A stretch of 32,793 nucleotides of DNA from Bacteroidetes bacterium UBA4408 (GTDB taxonomy: Bacteria; Bacteroidota; Bacteroidia; UBA4408): positions 1-32,793 of the forward strand of contig DGQS01000037.1 in NCBI GenBank assembly GCA_002389785.1, in the 5' to 3' direction. This document shows positions 31,667 to 32,793 of this stretch, one piece after another. Every line of letters starts with the position of its first letter. Within the stretch, counting starts at the first letter, position 1. The position numbers were made by a program, and so were the translations under genes. The notes under the pieces are model-generated. The model worked only from the letters and a program-made list of their open reading frames with translations, did not search any database and was not told the DNA's origin.

Positions 31667-32793
31667 ATGTCTAATAAAATTGTTGTCATCGGTTCCGGCT
31701 TTTCTTCCTTATCTGCAGCCAGTTATCTTGCAAAGTCAGGTTTTGATGTTACGGTAATTGAAAAAAATGAAAGTGCCGGTGGCCGAGCCAGGAAATTTGA
31801 ATCCCAAGGTTATAATTTTGATATGGGTCCAAGTTGGTACTGGATGCCCGAAATATTTGATGAGTTTTTCTCCGATTTTGGCTCTAATACAGCCAGCCAT
31901 TATGAGCTTAAACGACTTTCCCCTTCTTACGCTGCCTACTTTGGAAATGGGGAAGAATTGATTGTCCCGTCCAATTTTTCAGAATTGTGTCAATTATTTG
32001 AGTCTATTGAACCTGGAGCTGGCAATCAATTAAAAAAATACCTAAAAGAAGCCGAATATAAATACCGTGTTTCTGTTGACAAAATAATGCGAAGACCGGG
32101 AATATCAATGACTGAATTTTTAGATGTTTCCTTTATTCCTGCTCTTTTTCGTATGGATTTATTTCAGCCAATTGAAAAACATATTCGCAAGTATTTTACT
32201 TCAGAAAAAATTATTCGATTGCTTGAATTTCCCATTTTGTTTTTAGGAACTATGCCTAAAAACACCCCTGCCCTTTACAGTTTAATGAATTATGCTGACA
32301 TGGCCTTGGGCACTTGGTATCCGGCCGGAGGAATGTACAAGATTGTTGAAGGAATGAAAAATGTCGCACTACAACAGGGTGTTCAGTTTGTTTTCAATGA
32401 AACAGTGAATTCAATAAATGTGTTAAATGGAAAAGCAGTTTCTGTCACTACACAATCCAAGGTGTATGAGGCAAACTGGGTGGTTGCAGGATCTGATTAT
32501 CAACATACTGAACAAACCTTATTAAAAAAGGAATACCGCAAGTATTCTTCAAATTACTGGAGTAAACGTGTTATGGCCCCTTCGGCACTTCTCTTTTATT
32601 TGGGGATAAAAAAACTGCTTCCAAAATTACAACACCATACGCTGTTTTTTGATTGTTCCTTGGAAGCCCATGCTGCTGAAATTTACGATGCCCCTCAATG
32701 GCCCAAGGAACCGATGTTTTATGTTTGCCGCACATCGGCCAGCGATGCCTCTGTTGCTCCACCGGGATGTGAAAATTTATTTATTCTTTGTCC
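31667..32793 (+). CDS. crtI: Phytoene desaturase CrtI, N-terminal part (3' end outside window)
   Basis: 375 complete codons are visible and the frame is still open at the last base; CrtI is usually near 490 residues. It removes hydrogens from phytoene to make lycopene or related carotenoids, using FAD at the membrane. The N-terminus has the dinucleotide-binding fold KIVVIGSGFSSLSAASYLAK, then VIEKNESAGGRARKF and FDMGPSWYWMP, the usual Bacteroidota form with SS in place of GG. Later matches are GTMPKNTPALYSLMNYADM, GTWYPAGGMYKIVEGM, NWVVAGSDYQHTE and SALLFYLGIKK. The ATG at 31667 lies 34 bp after the sigma factor stop. Related desaturases (CrtN, CrtD) share this fold, but the locus and motifs favour CrtI. 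Further crt genes (crtB and others) would be expected beyond the window. Confidence 0.93.
   Translation, partial: MSNKIVVIGSGFSSLSAASYLAKSGFDVTVIEKNESAGGRARKFESQGYNFDMGPSWYWMPEIFDEFFSDFGSNTASHYELKRLSPSYAAYFGNGEELIVPSNFSELCQLFESIEPGAGNQLKKYLKEAEYKYRVSVDKIMRRPGISMTEFLDVSFIPALFRMDLFQPIEKHIRKYFTSEKIIRLLEFPILFLGTMPKNTPALYSLMNYADMALGTWYPAGGMYKIVEGMKNVALQQGVQFVFNETVNSINVLNGKAVSVTTQSKVYEANWVVAGSDYQHTEQTLLKKEYRKYSSNYWSKRVMAPSALLFYLGIKKLLPKLQHHTLFFDCSLEAHAAEIYDAPQWPKEPMFYVCRTSASDASVAPPGCENLFILC

Noticed and set aside
31758..31961. 67-codon plus-strand frame
   Set aside because: It lies inside crtI in another frame; the crtI frame has strong family motifs throughout.

Overview
The window is a chromosomal segment of an AT-rich Bacteroidota bacterium; order and genus cannot be fixed from the sequence. 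The evidence is six proteins built like type IX secretion system (T9SS) cargo (signal peptide, long beta-rich repeat regions, C-terminal Por_Secre_tail-type domain), signal peptides that mostly end in A|Q, promoters of the TTTG / TAnnTTTG type, and a CrtI with the IGSGFSSL dinucleotide-binding motif usual in this phylum. The T9SS-type genes cover about 21.5 of 32.8 kb.

Layout. (1) 1-4607: the 3' end of a cysteine-repeat T9SS adhesin converges with a two-gene minus-strand unit: an exported nine-TPR protein followed by an envelope protein with TPR, beta-propeller, CRD and OmpA_C domains, the PorE architecture. (2) 4759-10202: a convergent pair of secreted proteases, an S8 subtilase and an M43-type zinc metalloprotease with SprB repeats. 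(3) 10304-15310: a housekeeping operon on the minus strand, DUF177 - rpmF - plsX - fabH - accB - accC, with a good promoter at the head, an intrinsic terminator at the end, and hairpins or dyads in three of its internal gaps. It joins ribosomal protein L32 to the start of fatty-acid and phospholipid synthesis. (4) 15353-22490: a 2361-residue T9SS adhesin with six Ig-like tandem repeats and its own terminator. (5) 22960-25755: a 110-residue exported protein of unknown function, then an 814-residue T9SS protein in the same apparent unit. (6) 25803-30890: a 1695-residue T9SS protein with about six PPC-like domains and a TTG start. (7) 31129 to the end: an ECF sigma factor followed by the 5' part of crtI (phytoene desaturase), probably the start of a carotenoid cluster that runs out of the window.

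The surface genes appear to work as an exported set: proteases and giant adhesins delivered by T9SS, with envelope TPR/OmpA proteins that may help anchor or assemble the apparatus. The sigma factor-crtI pair is a separate, probably stress- or light-linked pigment module. I saw no tRNA, rRNA, CRISPR array, insertion sequence, prophage or integrase. The window looks like ordinary chromosome rich in secreted-protein genes. The less expected items are a split SprB repeat in the metalloprotease, the small exported protein before the 814-residue adhesin, and the internal hairpins and dyad of the lipid operon.
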